NCBI GenBank assembly: GCA_002305505.1
Contig: DBRC01000051.1
Location: 1-20,524 of the forward strand
Direction of reading: 5' to 3'
DNA length: 20,524 nt
Origin: Prevotella sp. UBA1378
GTDB lineage: Bacteria; Bacteroidota; Bacteroidia; Bacteroidales; Bacteroidaceae
Both the position numbers and the translations under genes were made by a program. Shown here in pieces: positions 1 to 7,370 of the stretch (its first letter is position 1; every line of letters begins with the position of its first letter). The notes below the pieces were generated by a model. It searched no databases. It had not been told where the DNA came from and saw nothing but the letters and a program-made list of their open reading frames with translations.

Positions 1-95
1 AGTAAACATCGTGTTATCTCCAATACCAAAGTATCTATTTACGAAAGAGTATAGGAAAAAGATACTTTGGTATTGGAGATAACACGATGTTTACT
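1..95. repeat. Perfect 35-bp inverted repeat with 25-nt spacer at the window edge
   Basis: Bases 1-35 are the exact reverse complement of 61-95, separated by a 25-nt spacer (36-60). The whole block 1-60 is also the reverse complement of 624-683 with one mismatch. It is therefore an inverted copy of an internal part of the membrane-protein gene family found here. Both arms share a base that differs from the 649-778 copy, so the fold-back was made from the truncated copy or another paralog rather than from the intact gene. It may be a real inversion or template-switch scar, or a chimeric contig end; the sequence left of base 1 is not visible. Confidence 0.9.
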
Positions 96-187
96 ATTCT
101 CCCCATAAAGTCACCAAACCGCATGTCTGAAAGCCAAAGGCAATAGTGCACAGCATTCAGAAAATATTCAAATTTATTACTATTCAT
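35..187 (-). pseudogene. Truncated duplicate of the adjacent small membrane protein gene (50 codons)
   Basis: The reading frame starts at ATG 187 and runs 50 codons to a TAG at 37-35. Its first 44 residues (MNSNKFEYFL...) match residues 42-85 of the intact neighbour (898-218) with only three substitutions. It then runs into the inverted segment 1-60, where the frame ends after an unrelated short tail (LFPILFRK). It therefore keeps the N-terminal quarter of the shorter form of the protein and lacks all three predicted membrane segments. It lies 30 nt downstream of the intact gene on the same strand, as a tandem duplicate would. No promoter was seen. Most likely a dead remnant; an inversion-controlled gene is the alternative. 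Confidence 0.75.
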
Positions 188-190
188 CAC
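61..190. repeat. Direct repeat copy A (partner 649-778)
   Basis: 130 bp that match 649-778 with four substitutions (126/130). The homology stops sharply about three bases upstream of the shared ATG (187 and 775) on one side and at the inverted spacer on the other. The duplicated unit starting at that internal ATG suggests that Met42 of the longer gene may be the real start in this family. Confidence 0.92.
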
Positions 191-217
191 TTATATCTCG
201 TTATATAATATCATCAG

Positions 218-898
218 CTAAAGCAATAAAATGCACCACATGACACCAATACTTAAAAGAGCTACGACTACAGCCCCAACACAGAACGCAATAGTTATTC
301 TTTTCCATTTCTTGTGCCACTGCTCATCCTCTTTCTCAAACTGCTTGAAGTATTTCAGATAGCGGTCGTTGGTAAAGACGGCCTTATAAGCAGGGATGTA
401 GCATAGTCCGATGGGAATTGCCGATATGAATATAATTACAAGATAATGCAGATTTCCCAAAAACTTATATGCAAAACCAAGAAGGATAAACGACAAAAAA
501 CCTGGATAGCAGGAATAGAAATAGCCAAACCAATGGTTAGCCCATCCGATGTGATATCCTGTTTCTTTATCATAAAAGAATTTGTCTATATCTTTTTGCT
601 GTTTTGACAGGCGCTCATAATACTTTTTCCTATACTCTTTCGTAAATAGATACTTTGGTATTGGAGATAATACGATGTTTACTATTCTCCCCATAGAGTC
701 ACCAAACCGCATGTCTGAAAGCCAAAGGCAATAGTGCACAGCATTCAGAAAATATTCAAATCTACTACTATTCATCACTTGTCCGATTCTTCTACCACTC
801 ATTTTTAGGGAGATATTTTCTGTAAAATTATAAAAAATATTCAAAAACAGATTAATAATTCTGGAGTTTTTTGTTTTTATACACTTACTATAAGCCAT
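218..898 (-). CDS. Hypothetical small membrane protein with three predicted TM segments
   Basis: I do not recognise the family. The 226-aa frame has a soluble, basic N-terminal half (residues 42-125), then hydrophobic stretches at about 130-150 and 151-172, a charged lysine/glutamate-rich stretch (175-200), and a last hydrophobic segment at 201-226 that ends the protein. This suggests an inner-membrane protein with a cytoplasmic N-terminal domain. The start is uncertain. ATG 898 gives 226 aa, but the neighbouring duplicate begins exactly at the codon matching Met42 (position 775), so a 185-aa product is quite possible. The region is clearly richer in A and T than the genes from 1084 onward, which suggests horizontal acquisition. 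No TAnnTTTG promoter was found upstream of either start. Confidence 0.7.
   Translation of the reverse strand: MAYSKCIKTKNSRIINLFLNIFYNFTENISLKMSGRRIGQVMNSSRFEYFLNAVHYCLWLSDMRFGDSMGRIVNIVLSPIPKYLFTKEYRKKYYERLSKQQKDIDKFFYDKETGYHIGWANHWFGYFYSCYPGFLSFILLGFAYKFLGNLHYLVIIFISAIPIGLCYIPAYKAVFTNDRYLKYFKQFEKEDEQWHKKWKRITIAFCVGAVVVALLSIGVMWCILLL
649..778. repeat. Direct repeat copy B (partner 61-190)
   Basis: Second copy of the 130-bp repeat, lying inside the intact membrane-protein gene. Offset is 588 bp with four substitutions. Together with the inverted block at 1-60 it shows that this locus has been rearranged by recombination or template switching. Confidence 0.92.
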
Positions 899-1049
899 TG
901 TTTATCGAAAAACGACTGATTTCTCTGCGGAGAGCATGTGGGAAATGTATGAAGCCATAAGGGCTATGTGAAAATTTCGCCGATATACGTAAAGCGTTAA
1001 TGTATGTTTAAATATTGTGCGCATTTAGCATGTTCTAAGCAAAAAGCGG

Positions 1050-1057
1050 TATTTTTG
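1050..1057 (+). promoter_or_regulatory. Candidate -7 element (TATTTTTG) for xth
   Basis: TATTTTTG fits the Bacteroidetes -7 consensus TAnnTTTG and lies 26 nt before the xth start codon. No good TTG or TTTG element was found 19-21 bp upstream, so this is weaker than the other promoters in the window. Confidence 0.4.
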
Positions 1058-1083
1058 GATGCAACTATTAAAGAACAGAACGA

Positions 1084-1830
1084 ATGAAACTGATTTCATG
1101 GAACGTAAACGGCCTACGCGCATGCGAGGGCAAGGGATTTAGCGAGATATTCAAGCAACTGGACGCCGACTTTTTCTGCCTGCAAGAAACGAAGATGCAG
1201 GCCGGACAGCTCGACTTGCAATTCGACGGCTACCGCTCGTACTGGAACTATGCCGAGAAAAAAGGCTACGCGGGCACGGCCATCTATACGCGCCACGAGC
1301 CGCTGAGCGTGGCTTACGGCATAGGCATCGAGGAACACGACCACGAGGGGCGCGTAATAACACTGGAAATGCCCGAGTTCTATCTTGTGACTGTATACAC
1401 GCCCAACTCGCAAGACGGCCTGAAGCGCCTCGACTACCGGATGCGCTGGGAAGACGACTTCCTGGCATACATCAAGCAGCTGGATGAAAAGAAACCGGTC
1501 GTCATCTGCGGCGACCTGAATGTGGCACACGAGGAAATAGACCTGAAAAACCCGAAGACGAACCGGAAGAACGCAGGGTTCACCGACGAGGAACGCGCGA
1601 AATTCTCTACCTTATTAAATAGCGGGTTCACCGACACGTTCCGCCACCTGTACCCGGAGCAGGTTACTTACTCGTGGTGGTCGTACCGGTTCAGTGCCCG
1701 CGAAAAGAACGCCGGTTGGCGTATCGACTATTTCGTAACTTCCAGGCGCCTGGACGGCCGCATAAAGGATGCAAAGATTCATACGGAAATCATGGGCAGC
1801 GACCATTGCCCCGTAGAGCTGGAACTCTGA
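1084..1830 (+). CDS. xth: Exodeoxyribonuclease III (AP endonuclease)
   Basis: A 248-aa cytoplasmic DNA-repair nuclease of the ExoIII/APE1 family. Members cleave DNA 5' of abasic sites and have 3'-5' exonuclease and 3'-phosphodiesterase activity in base excision repair. The family signatures are all present and in order: MKLISWNVNGLRA at the N-terminus (Asn7), LQETK (metal-binding Glu near residue 36), YTPN near 105, GDLNVAH near 143-149 (catalytic Asp and Asn), and the C-terminal GSDHCPV (catalytic Asp-His pair). The length is normal for the bacterial ExoA type. It stands alone, with an AT-rich gap upstream and the beta-helix operon promoter downstream. It looks intact and housekeeping. Confidence 0.97.
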   Translation: MKLISWNVNGLRACEGKGFSEIFKQLDADFFCLQETKMQAGQLDLQFDGYRSYWNYAEKKGYAGTAIYTRHEPLSVAYGIGIEEHDHEGRVITLEMPEFYLVTVYTPNSQDGLKRLDYRMRWEDDFLAYIKQLDEKKPVVICGDLNVAHEEIDLKNPKTNRKNAGFTDEERAKFSTLLNSGFTDTFRHLYPEQVTYSWWSYRFSAREKNAGWRIDYFVTSRRLDGRIKDAKIHTEIMGSDHCPVELEL

Positions 1831-1897
1831 CATAAACTGCTGCGAAGAAATACTGCGGAGCGATACGCTGAACGTTTCGCACCGTTCATTGAAAAAC

Positions 1898-1929
1898 TTT
1901 GGCCGCCTGCAGGGCGATACTTACTTTTG
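1898..1929 (+). promoter_or_regulatory. Bacteroidetes promoter of the beta-helix/two-component operon
   Basis: TTTG at 1898-1901, a 20-bp gap, then TACTTTTG at 1922-1929, matching the consensus TTTG-N19-21-TAnnTTTG. Transcription would begin near 1936, leaving a leader of about 18 nt before ATG 1954. This also rules out the earlier in-frame TTG at 1927, which lies inside the -7 element. Confidence 0.75.
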
Positions 1930-1953
1930 CATATCGAACCAAGAACAAACGAT

Positions 1954-3777
1954 ATGAAGAAGTTAATGTATCTCGCAATGCTCTCCGCGTCCATCTCCGC
2001 AATCACTGCATGTACCTCGGGCAGTGGTTATGAAGACATGTTTCAAAACCATATTGACACCGGCGGCGCTTCCGGCTCAACCACAACGGGCCAGCAGGCA
2101 AGCATCGGCGACCTGACGTCGTTCGACGTTACTGTCAACAGGGCTGCGCTGGCCGAATACGAGAACGTGCCAACCGGCGATGAAGACTATCTGGAGTATG
2201 CCGACAACGACTTCAGTTCGACAGTGACCATCGCCTACGACGGCGACAATGCCACCGTAAGCACGGCCGACGGTGTGAACATAACGAAAAGTGGCGGGCA
2301 TGTGACTGTAAACTCTACGGCCAAGGGAATAAAATATATAGTCAGCGGAACCACTTCGAACGGCTCGTTGAAGCTGTACAGCGACAAGAAATACGAACTG
2401 GTGCTCAACGGGGCAGACATCACCAATCCCGACAGCTCAGCCATCAACCTGCAAAGCAAGAAGCGCGCCTACATCGTGCTGGCCGACGGGACAGTGAACA
2501 AGCTGACCGACGGGACAAGCTATAAGAACACCGGCAGCGAGGACATGAAAGGGACGCTCTTCGCCGAAGGCAAGTTGTTATTCAGCGGGAGTGGTTCGCT
2601 CGAGGTGTATGCCAACGCCAAAAACGGCATCGCAAGCGACGACTATATCCTTATCCGCCCCAATACCAATATCTATGTAAAGGCGACAGCCAGCAATGGC
2701 ATCAAGAGCAACGACGGCATCGCCATCAGGGGCGGCGTGGTAAATATCGAGGTATCGGGCACTGCCGCTAAAGGCATCAAGACCGATACGGAGGTGGCCA
2801 TCACCGGAGGCCGCACCACCATCATCGCTACCGGCGGTGGCGAATATGACACCGAAGACCAGGAAAGCAAGGCGTGTGCAGGCATTAAGGACAGTACCTT
2901 CACGATGGCCGGCGGGCAACTGTTCATCAAGAGCACCGGCGCCGGAGGTAAGGGCATCAGCAGCAACCTGTACACCGGTATAGCCGACGGCGAAATCTAT
3001 ATCATCACCACGGGCAAACAATACTCATCGAACCGCGACACCTCGTCGCCGAAAGGTATCAAGTGCGACGGGGACATCAACATCGACGGCGGCAGCGTGA
3101 TGGTACGCGCCACGGGCGGTGAAGGCAGCGAAGGCATAGAGAGCAAAAAGGCACTGACCGTCAACTCGGGAGCCGTACAAGTGTATGCCTACGACGACGC
3201 CATTAATGCGGGCAAGAACATCACCATCAACGGAGGGAACGTGTTTACTTACGCCTCTAACAATGACGGCATCGACTCCAACGGCACGCTGGCCATCAAC
3301 GGCGGCATCGTAATAGCCAACGGGACAACACAGCCCGAAGAGGGGTTCGACTGCGACAACAACACCTTCACCGTCACGGGAGGAACGCTGATAGGCATCG
3401 GCGGCACCTCATCGACACCGAGCAGCTCTACTTGTAAGCAACCGGTGGTGCTCACCAGCGGCAGTTCGCTCGCAGCCAACACCTGCATTACGCTCTACGA
3501 CAGCAACGGCAGCAGCATCATTACCTATAAGGTGCCACGTGCCTATCAGCAATACACGCTCCTACTGTCGGCTGCCGGCATGAAACAGGGCAGCAGCTAT
3601 ACGCTGGCAACAGGGACAAGCGTGAACGGCGGGACGGAATTCAACGGATACTTCTACGGCAGCGGCCTGGACGTGAGCGGCGGAACAACGGCAGCCAGCC
3701 TCACCCTCAGCTCGGTGGTAACGTCGGGCGGCAACACCGGCAACATGGGAGGCAATGCCTGGGGGCGGCCATTCTGA
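1954..3777 (+). CDS. Lipoprotein with Cthe_2159-like carbohydrate-binding beta-helix domain
   Basis: Start ATG 1954 gives 607 aa. The N-terminus MKKLMYLAMLSASISAITAC is a lipoprotein signal peptide with lipobox ITAC, making Cys20 the lipidation site. From about residue 90 the chain has the pattern of the Cthe_2159-like family (often annotated carbohydrate-binding domain-containing protein): a SGTTSNGSLKLYSDKKYEL entry strand, then right-handed beta-helix coils repeating about every 22-30 residues around G-I-x-(S/C)-(N/D)-x-x-I-x-I-x-G-G. Characteristic turns include YDDAINAG, NNDGIDSNG and FDCDN. A smaller beta-rich region follows from about 500. Asp/Asn-rich turns suggest calcium sites, as in the family's crystal structure. 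The tail is Gly-rich and ends NAWGRPF. It is first in the operon and a paralog of 4280-6136. An exported polysaccharide-binding or adhesion role is inferred; no catalytic motif is seen. Confidence 0.88.
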   Translation: MKKLMYLAMLSASISAITACTSGSGYEDMFQNHIDTGGASGSTTTGQQASIGDLTSFDVTVNRAALAEYENVPTGDEDYLEYADNDFSSTVTIAYDGDNATVSTADGVNITKSGGHVTVNSTAKGIKYIVSGTTSNGSLKLYSDKKYELVLNGADITNPDSSAINLQSKKRAYIVLADGTVNKLTDGTSYKNTGSEDMKGTLFAEGKLLFSGSGSLEVYANAKNGIASDDYILIRPNTNIYVKATASNGIKSNDGIAIRGGVVNIEVSGTAAKGIKTDTEVAITGGRTTIIATGGGEYDTEDQESKACAGIKDSTFTMAGGQLFIKSTGAGGKGISSNLYTGIADGEIYIITTGKQYSSNRDTSSPKGIKCDGDINIDGGSVMVRATGGEGSEGIESKKALTVNSGAVQVYAYDDAINAGKNITINGGNVFTYASNNDGIDSNGTLAINGGIVIANGTTQPEEGFDCDNNTFTVTGGTLIGIGGTSSTPSSSTCKQPVVLTSGSSLAANTCITLYDSNGSSIITYKVPRAYQQYTLLLSAAGMKQGSSYTLATGTSVNGGTEFNGYFYGSGLDVSGGTTAASLTLSSVVTSGGNTGNMGGNAWGRPF

Positions 3778-3812
3778 CAAAAGTTTTTTCAAACACCATA
3801 ATATCAAAACAA

Positions 3813-4283
3813 ATGAACATGAAAAAAACAATTTTACTTACGATGCTTCCGCTGCTCATGCAGGAAGTAAAGGCTGCCGACTATCAGTACCTCGTGATTA
3901 CGACATCCGACGGTACCGAACGGGCACTCACAGCAAGCGGACTGACCATCGCCTTCAGCAATGGCAACCTGGTGGCCACGTCATCGTCGGCGACAGTAGC
4001 AACCATCGCACTGGCTGACTTGGCGTCCATGCACTTCTCGAATACCGATACCGGCATTGAAAGCACGCAGGCAGACGACACCAACCAAATCAGCGTGGCA
4101 GACGGCGTGTTGAGCGTGACCGCCCCTAAAGGCACAAAGGTCAGGATCGCCAATATAGCCGGCATGTTGCTCGGCGAGTACACTAAGGCCGGACAGGGCA
4201 CGGAGGTGGTAGGCAACCGGCTCGGCCAAGGCATCTATCTTATCAACGTAAACAGCAAATCTTATAAAATCTTCGTCAAATGA
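3813..4283 (+). CDS. Small exported protein with C-terminal sorting-like (type A) domain
   Basis: 156 aa (154 if ATG 3819 is used). Residues 1-21 are a signal peptide ending VKA-A. Residues 22-80 form a short beta-rich module ending LADLASMHFS, which resembles the N-terminal module of the next gene (SEIEEMYV). Residues 95-156 match the C-terminal sorting-like domain common in Bacteroidales exported proteins: a strand, GTKVRIANIAGMLLGEY, then GIYLINVNSKSYKIFVK at the very end. In type IX secretion such tails direct export and anchoring; whether this organism has that machinery is not visible. The gene starts 35 nt after the first beta-helix gene and overlaps the next by four bases (ATGA), so it is probably co-translated with it. 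No enzyme motif is seen; a small envelope accessory is likely. Confidence 0.82.
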   Translation: MNMKKTILLTMLPLLMQEVKAADYQYLVITTSDGTERALTASGLTIAFSNGNLVATSSSATVATIALADLASMHFSNTDTGIESTQADDTNQISVADGVLSVTAPKGTKVRIANIAGMLLGEYTKAGQGTEVVGNRLGQGIYLINVNSKSYKIFVK

Positions 4284-6136
4284 ACAAGTCTTTACTTCTC
4301 ATCACCGCTGCACTGACAACGCTATCGACTGCAGCGCAGACCATGAATGTGCGCCAAGGCAACGTGACCTACGGGTTCCCCGCCACACAGGCCGGGACGA
4401 TGGCATACTCGAACAGCGGCCAGCAGCTCACCATCCTCGACAAGACTTTCAACACCAGCGAGATTGAGGAAATGTATGTCGACGAAACTTCTGTCGCCGA
4501 CAATGCCGTGAATATCGTATACAGCGGCACATCGGCCAGTGTATACGTGGCCGGAAACATAGCCAAGTATATTACAACGGCTGTCAACGGTGCAAATGTA
4601 GCCATACTGCAGGGCAACGACGTGACCGAAGAAATCACTTACACGCTGTCGGGCACCTCGGCCAACGGCTCGTTCTACATGGACGGCGAACTGAAAGCCA
4701 CCGTCGTGCTCAGCAACCTGACGCTGACCAGCACGGACAGCGCAGCCATCAACATCCGCAACGGCAAGCGCATCGCCATCGAACTGGACGGCACGTCCAC
4801 ACTGGCCGACGCAGCCTCGGGCAACCAGAAAGCCTGTATGATGGTGAACGGCCACAGCGAACTGACCGGCGACGGGACACTGAACATCACCGGCAACCTG
4901 AAACATGCCTTCTGGGGAGACGAATATGTGCTGATGAAGAAAAAGATGACCGGCACGGTAAACATCCTCGGTGCCGTGAAAGACGGCATGAACGTCAACC
5001 AGTACTTCGAACAGAAAGGCGGCATCATCAACATCAGCGGAGTGGGCGACGACGGAATCCAAGTATCGAAGACCGACGACGACACCGATGAACAGAATGG
5101 AGAAGCTCTCATTTCGGGAGGGACGATGAACATCGCCGTGACGGCTGCGGCATCGAAAGGCATCAATGCCGAAGGCAACATCATTATCAGCGACGGCACC
5201 CAGACAATCACGACTACCGGCAACGGCACTTACGACAGCGACGACATGGATACCAAGGCATGCGCCTGTATCAAGAGCGACGCCAACATTATCATCAGCG
5301 GCGGAACAATGACGCTGAGCAGTACCGGAAGCGGAGGAAAGGGCATCAACTGCGACTCGACACTGACCGTCAGCGGTGGGACCATCAACGCGAAAACCTC
5401 GGGCAACAGGTATTATTACGGCAGTTCACTCCACTCGTCGCCCAAGGGCATCAAAAGCGACGGGAACATGACCATCAGCGGCGGTGAAGTGACCGTGAAG
5501 CTCAGCGGGACGGGCGACGGCTGCGAGGGCATCGAGAGCAAAGCGCAAATTACCGTCAACGGCGGATATGTGTACTCTTACAGCTACGACGACGCCATCA
5601 ACAGTGCGTATGAGTTCATCATCAACGGCGGATACGTATTCGCCCGCGGAACCAACAACGACGGTATCGACGCCAACAAGAACATTTACATCAACGGCGG
5701 AAATGTAATTGCAGTAGGCACATCGCAGCCCGAGAATGCCATCGACGCCGCCGAGGGCTACAACATCTACATCAACGGCGGAAACGTGTTCGGCATCGGC
5801 GGTTCCACCGCTGCCACCGCCTCTTCGTCAAAACAGGGCAGCATTGCATTCACGTCATCCGTCAGCGGGAAGAAGCTCGGGCTGTTCGACCCGGACGGCA
5901 ACGGGCTGATGTACATCGAAGTGCCGGCTACCAGTTGCACATCCGTGTATATGACGGCCAACGGGATGACGGCCAACAGCAAATACACCGTAAAGAGCGG
6001 TGTAACCGTAAGCGGCGGCGAAACCTGGAACGGCATCAATACCACCGGCACCATCAGCGGAGGCAGCAGCCTCACTACCGCAACAGCAGCGGCGCAAGTG
6101 GGCAGCAGCATGGGCGGAGGAGGGCGCCCCAGATGA
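4280..6136 (+). CDS. Second exported Cthe_2159-like carbohydrate-binding beta-helix protein
   Basis: 618 aa. The signal peptide is residues 1-19 (MNKSLLLITAALTTLSTAAQ) with an SPI-type site and no lipobox cysteine, unlike its paralog. Residues 20-75 are a small module (MNVRQGNVTYGF to SEIEEMYVDE). The beta-helix then covers about residues 90-530, with coils carrying SPKGIKSDGNMTISGG, GIESKAQITVNGG, YDDAINSA, NNDGIDANK and GNVFGIGG. These align motif by motif with the 1954-3777 product. The C-terminus is again Gly-rich and ends GGGGRPR. The start overlaps the previous stop by four bases, implying translational coupling, and the sensor kinase follows after 74 nt. The likely role is exported polysaccharide binding; the characterised relative from Clostridium thermocellum binds polygalacturonic acid. 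Ligand here is unknown. Confidence 0.88.
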   Translation: MNKSLLLITAALTTLSTAAQTMNVRQGNVTYGFPATQAGTMAYSNSGQQLTILDKTFNTSEIEEMYVDETSVADNAVNIVYSGTSASVYVAGNIAKYITTAVNGANVAILQGNDVTEEITYTLSGTSANGSFYMDGELKATVVLSNLTLTSTDSAAINIRNGKRIAIELDGTSTLADAASGNQKACMMVNGHSELTGDGTLNITGNLKHAFWGDEYVLMKKKMTGTVNILGAVKDGMNVNQYFEQKGGIINISGVGDDGIQVSKTDDDTDEQNGEALISGGTMNIAVTAAASKGINAEGNIIISDGTQTITTTGNGTYDSDDMDTKACACIKSDANIIISGGTMTLSSTGSGGKGINCDSTLTVSGGTINAKTSGNRYYYGSSLHSSPKGIKSDGNMTISGGEVTVKLSGTGDGCEGIESKAQITVNGGYVYSYSYDDAINSAYEFIINGGYVFARGTNNDGIDANKNIYINGGNVIAVGTSQPENAIDAAEGYNIYINGGNVFGIGGSTAATASSSKQGSIAFTSSVSGKKLGLFDPDGNGLMYIEVPATSCTSVYMTANGMTANSKYTVKSGVTVSGGETWNGINTTGTISGGSSLTTATAAAQVGSSMGGGGRPR

Positions 6137-6197
6137 ATATTCCGCGGAAACGATACCGGCAGATATAATAAACCAGGAAAAATACGTTTATAAAGAT

Positions 6198-6202
6198 AGG
6201 AG
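6198..6202 (+). promoter_or_regulatory. Shine-Dalgarno-like AGGAG before the sensor kinase
   Basis: AGGAG lies 8 nt upstream of ATG 6211. Such sites are uncommon in Bacteroidales, where A-rich leaders are the norm, and none of the neighbouring genes has one as good. It supports 6211 as the start and may allow independent initiation after the 74-nt gap. Confidence 0.5.
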
Positions 6203-6210
6203 AAAAACGT

Positions 6211-7341
6211 ATGTGGATGAAACATCAGTCGAAAATCGAGAACATCACCTATGGGGCAATGTGGGGATTGCTCTTCATTGCCCCCGTCATGTCGCTGTAC
6301 ATACGGACCGCGTACGACAGCAATACCGGGTTCGACTATAAGGAAATACTGTTCGTATGGCGGCAGTACTTGGTATACCTCATCATCTTCGCCATACACA
6401 ATTATATATTGGCACCGCTGCTTATCTACAAGCAGAAACGGAGGCTCTACTTCGGGATGGTTACGGTGATTATCGCCCTGTTCATAGTACACGAATGCAC
6501 CAGCCGGCCAAACAGGTACGACAGGGGCAGAGACCCCTACAGAGGCGGCCGTACACCCCCGGAACTTGTAGAGAAGACAAACAGGCCCCCACAACTCCCA
6601 AGGGGCGAAAGGCCCTGGCCGGACAGAAAGCCTCCCTTAATATTCGGACAGCACGATGTGGTGGCTGCAGTTATCCTCATCCTCATGCTCGGCATGAATC
6701 TCGCAGTGAAGCTCTACTTTAAAACCAGACTGGACAGTAAACAAATGGAAGAACTGGAGAAAAAGAATCTTGAGCAACAGCTGGAATATCTGAAATACCA
6801 GATTAACCCGCATTTTTTCATGAATACGCTCAACAATATACATGCTTTAGTGGACATCAATCCGGAGAAGGCTAAAACCACCATCGTGGAACTCTCGAAG
6901 ATGATGCGCTTCGTGCTCTATGAAGGCGACAAGTCGGGGGTACCGCTCAACCGCGAATTCGCCTTCATCCAAAACTACACGACCCTGATGAAACTACGAT
7001 ATACCGACAAGGTGAACATCACGGTAGACCTGCCCGCCGGCAACATCCCCGACAAACAAATACCGCCGCTCATGCTCATCACCTTTGTCGAAAACGCATT
7101 CAAACACGGGGTGAGCTACCAACGCGAATCGTTCATCACCGTCAGGGCGGGCATAGAAGGCGGGAAGCTGCGGTTCGAATGCCGGAACAGCAAGGTAGAG
7201 GCATCGAAAGACAAACATGGGGGCGTGGGACTGGCAAATGTAAAAAAACGATTAAACTTGATATATGGAGCAAATTATACTTTAAATATAAACGACGAAG
7301 CGGACATCTACAACGTAGAACTCATCATACCGCTGATATGA
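6211..7341 (+). CDS. LytS-family sensor histidine kinase
   Basis: 376-aa membrane kinase of the His_kinase (LytS/YehU) class, which autophosphorylates a histidine and passes the phosphate to a LytTR regulator. Predicted TM segments are at about 14-32, 48-72, 79-95 and 148-169. The 95-147 loop, probably periplasmic if the N-terminus is inside, is rich in Arg and Pro and clearly cationic. A coiled-coil linker (172-195, KQMEELEKKNLEQQ) leads to the phosphoacceptor motif YQINPHFFMNTLNNIH with His201. The ATPase has the N-box FVENAFKHG (292-300) and a G-box GGVGLANVKKRL (337-348). No PAS, GAF or 7TM sensor domain is seen, so the TM/loop region must sense. It is the fourth gene of the operon, and its partner regulator starts 29 nt downstream. 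Confidence 0.93.
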   Translation: MWMKHQSKIENITYGAMWGLLFIAPVMSLYIRTAYDSNTGFDYKEILFVWRQYLVYLIIFAIHNYILAPLLIYKQKRRLYFGMVTVIIALFIVHECTSRPNRYDRGRDPYRGGRTPPELVEKTNRPPQLPRGERPWPDRKPPLIFGQHDVVAAVILILMLGMNLAVKLYFKTRLDSKQMEELEKKNLEQQLEYLKYQINPHFFMNTLNNIHALVDINPEKAKTTIVELSKMMRFVLYEGDKSGVPLNREFAFIQNYTTLMKLRYTDKVNITVDLPAGNIPDKQIPPLMLITFVENAFKHGVSYQRESFITVRAGIEGGKLRFECRNSKVEASKDKHGGVGLANVKKRLNLIYGANYTLNINDEADIYNVELIIPLI

Positions 7342-7370
7342 CATGAAACCAACGAATTCAGAAGAAGAAT

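Noticed and set aside
1927..1953. TTG start for the first beta-helix protein
   Set aside because: It overlaps the -7 element TACTTTTG and would place nine residues before a perfect lipoprotein signal peptide.
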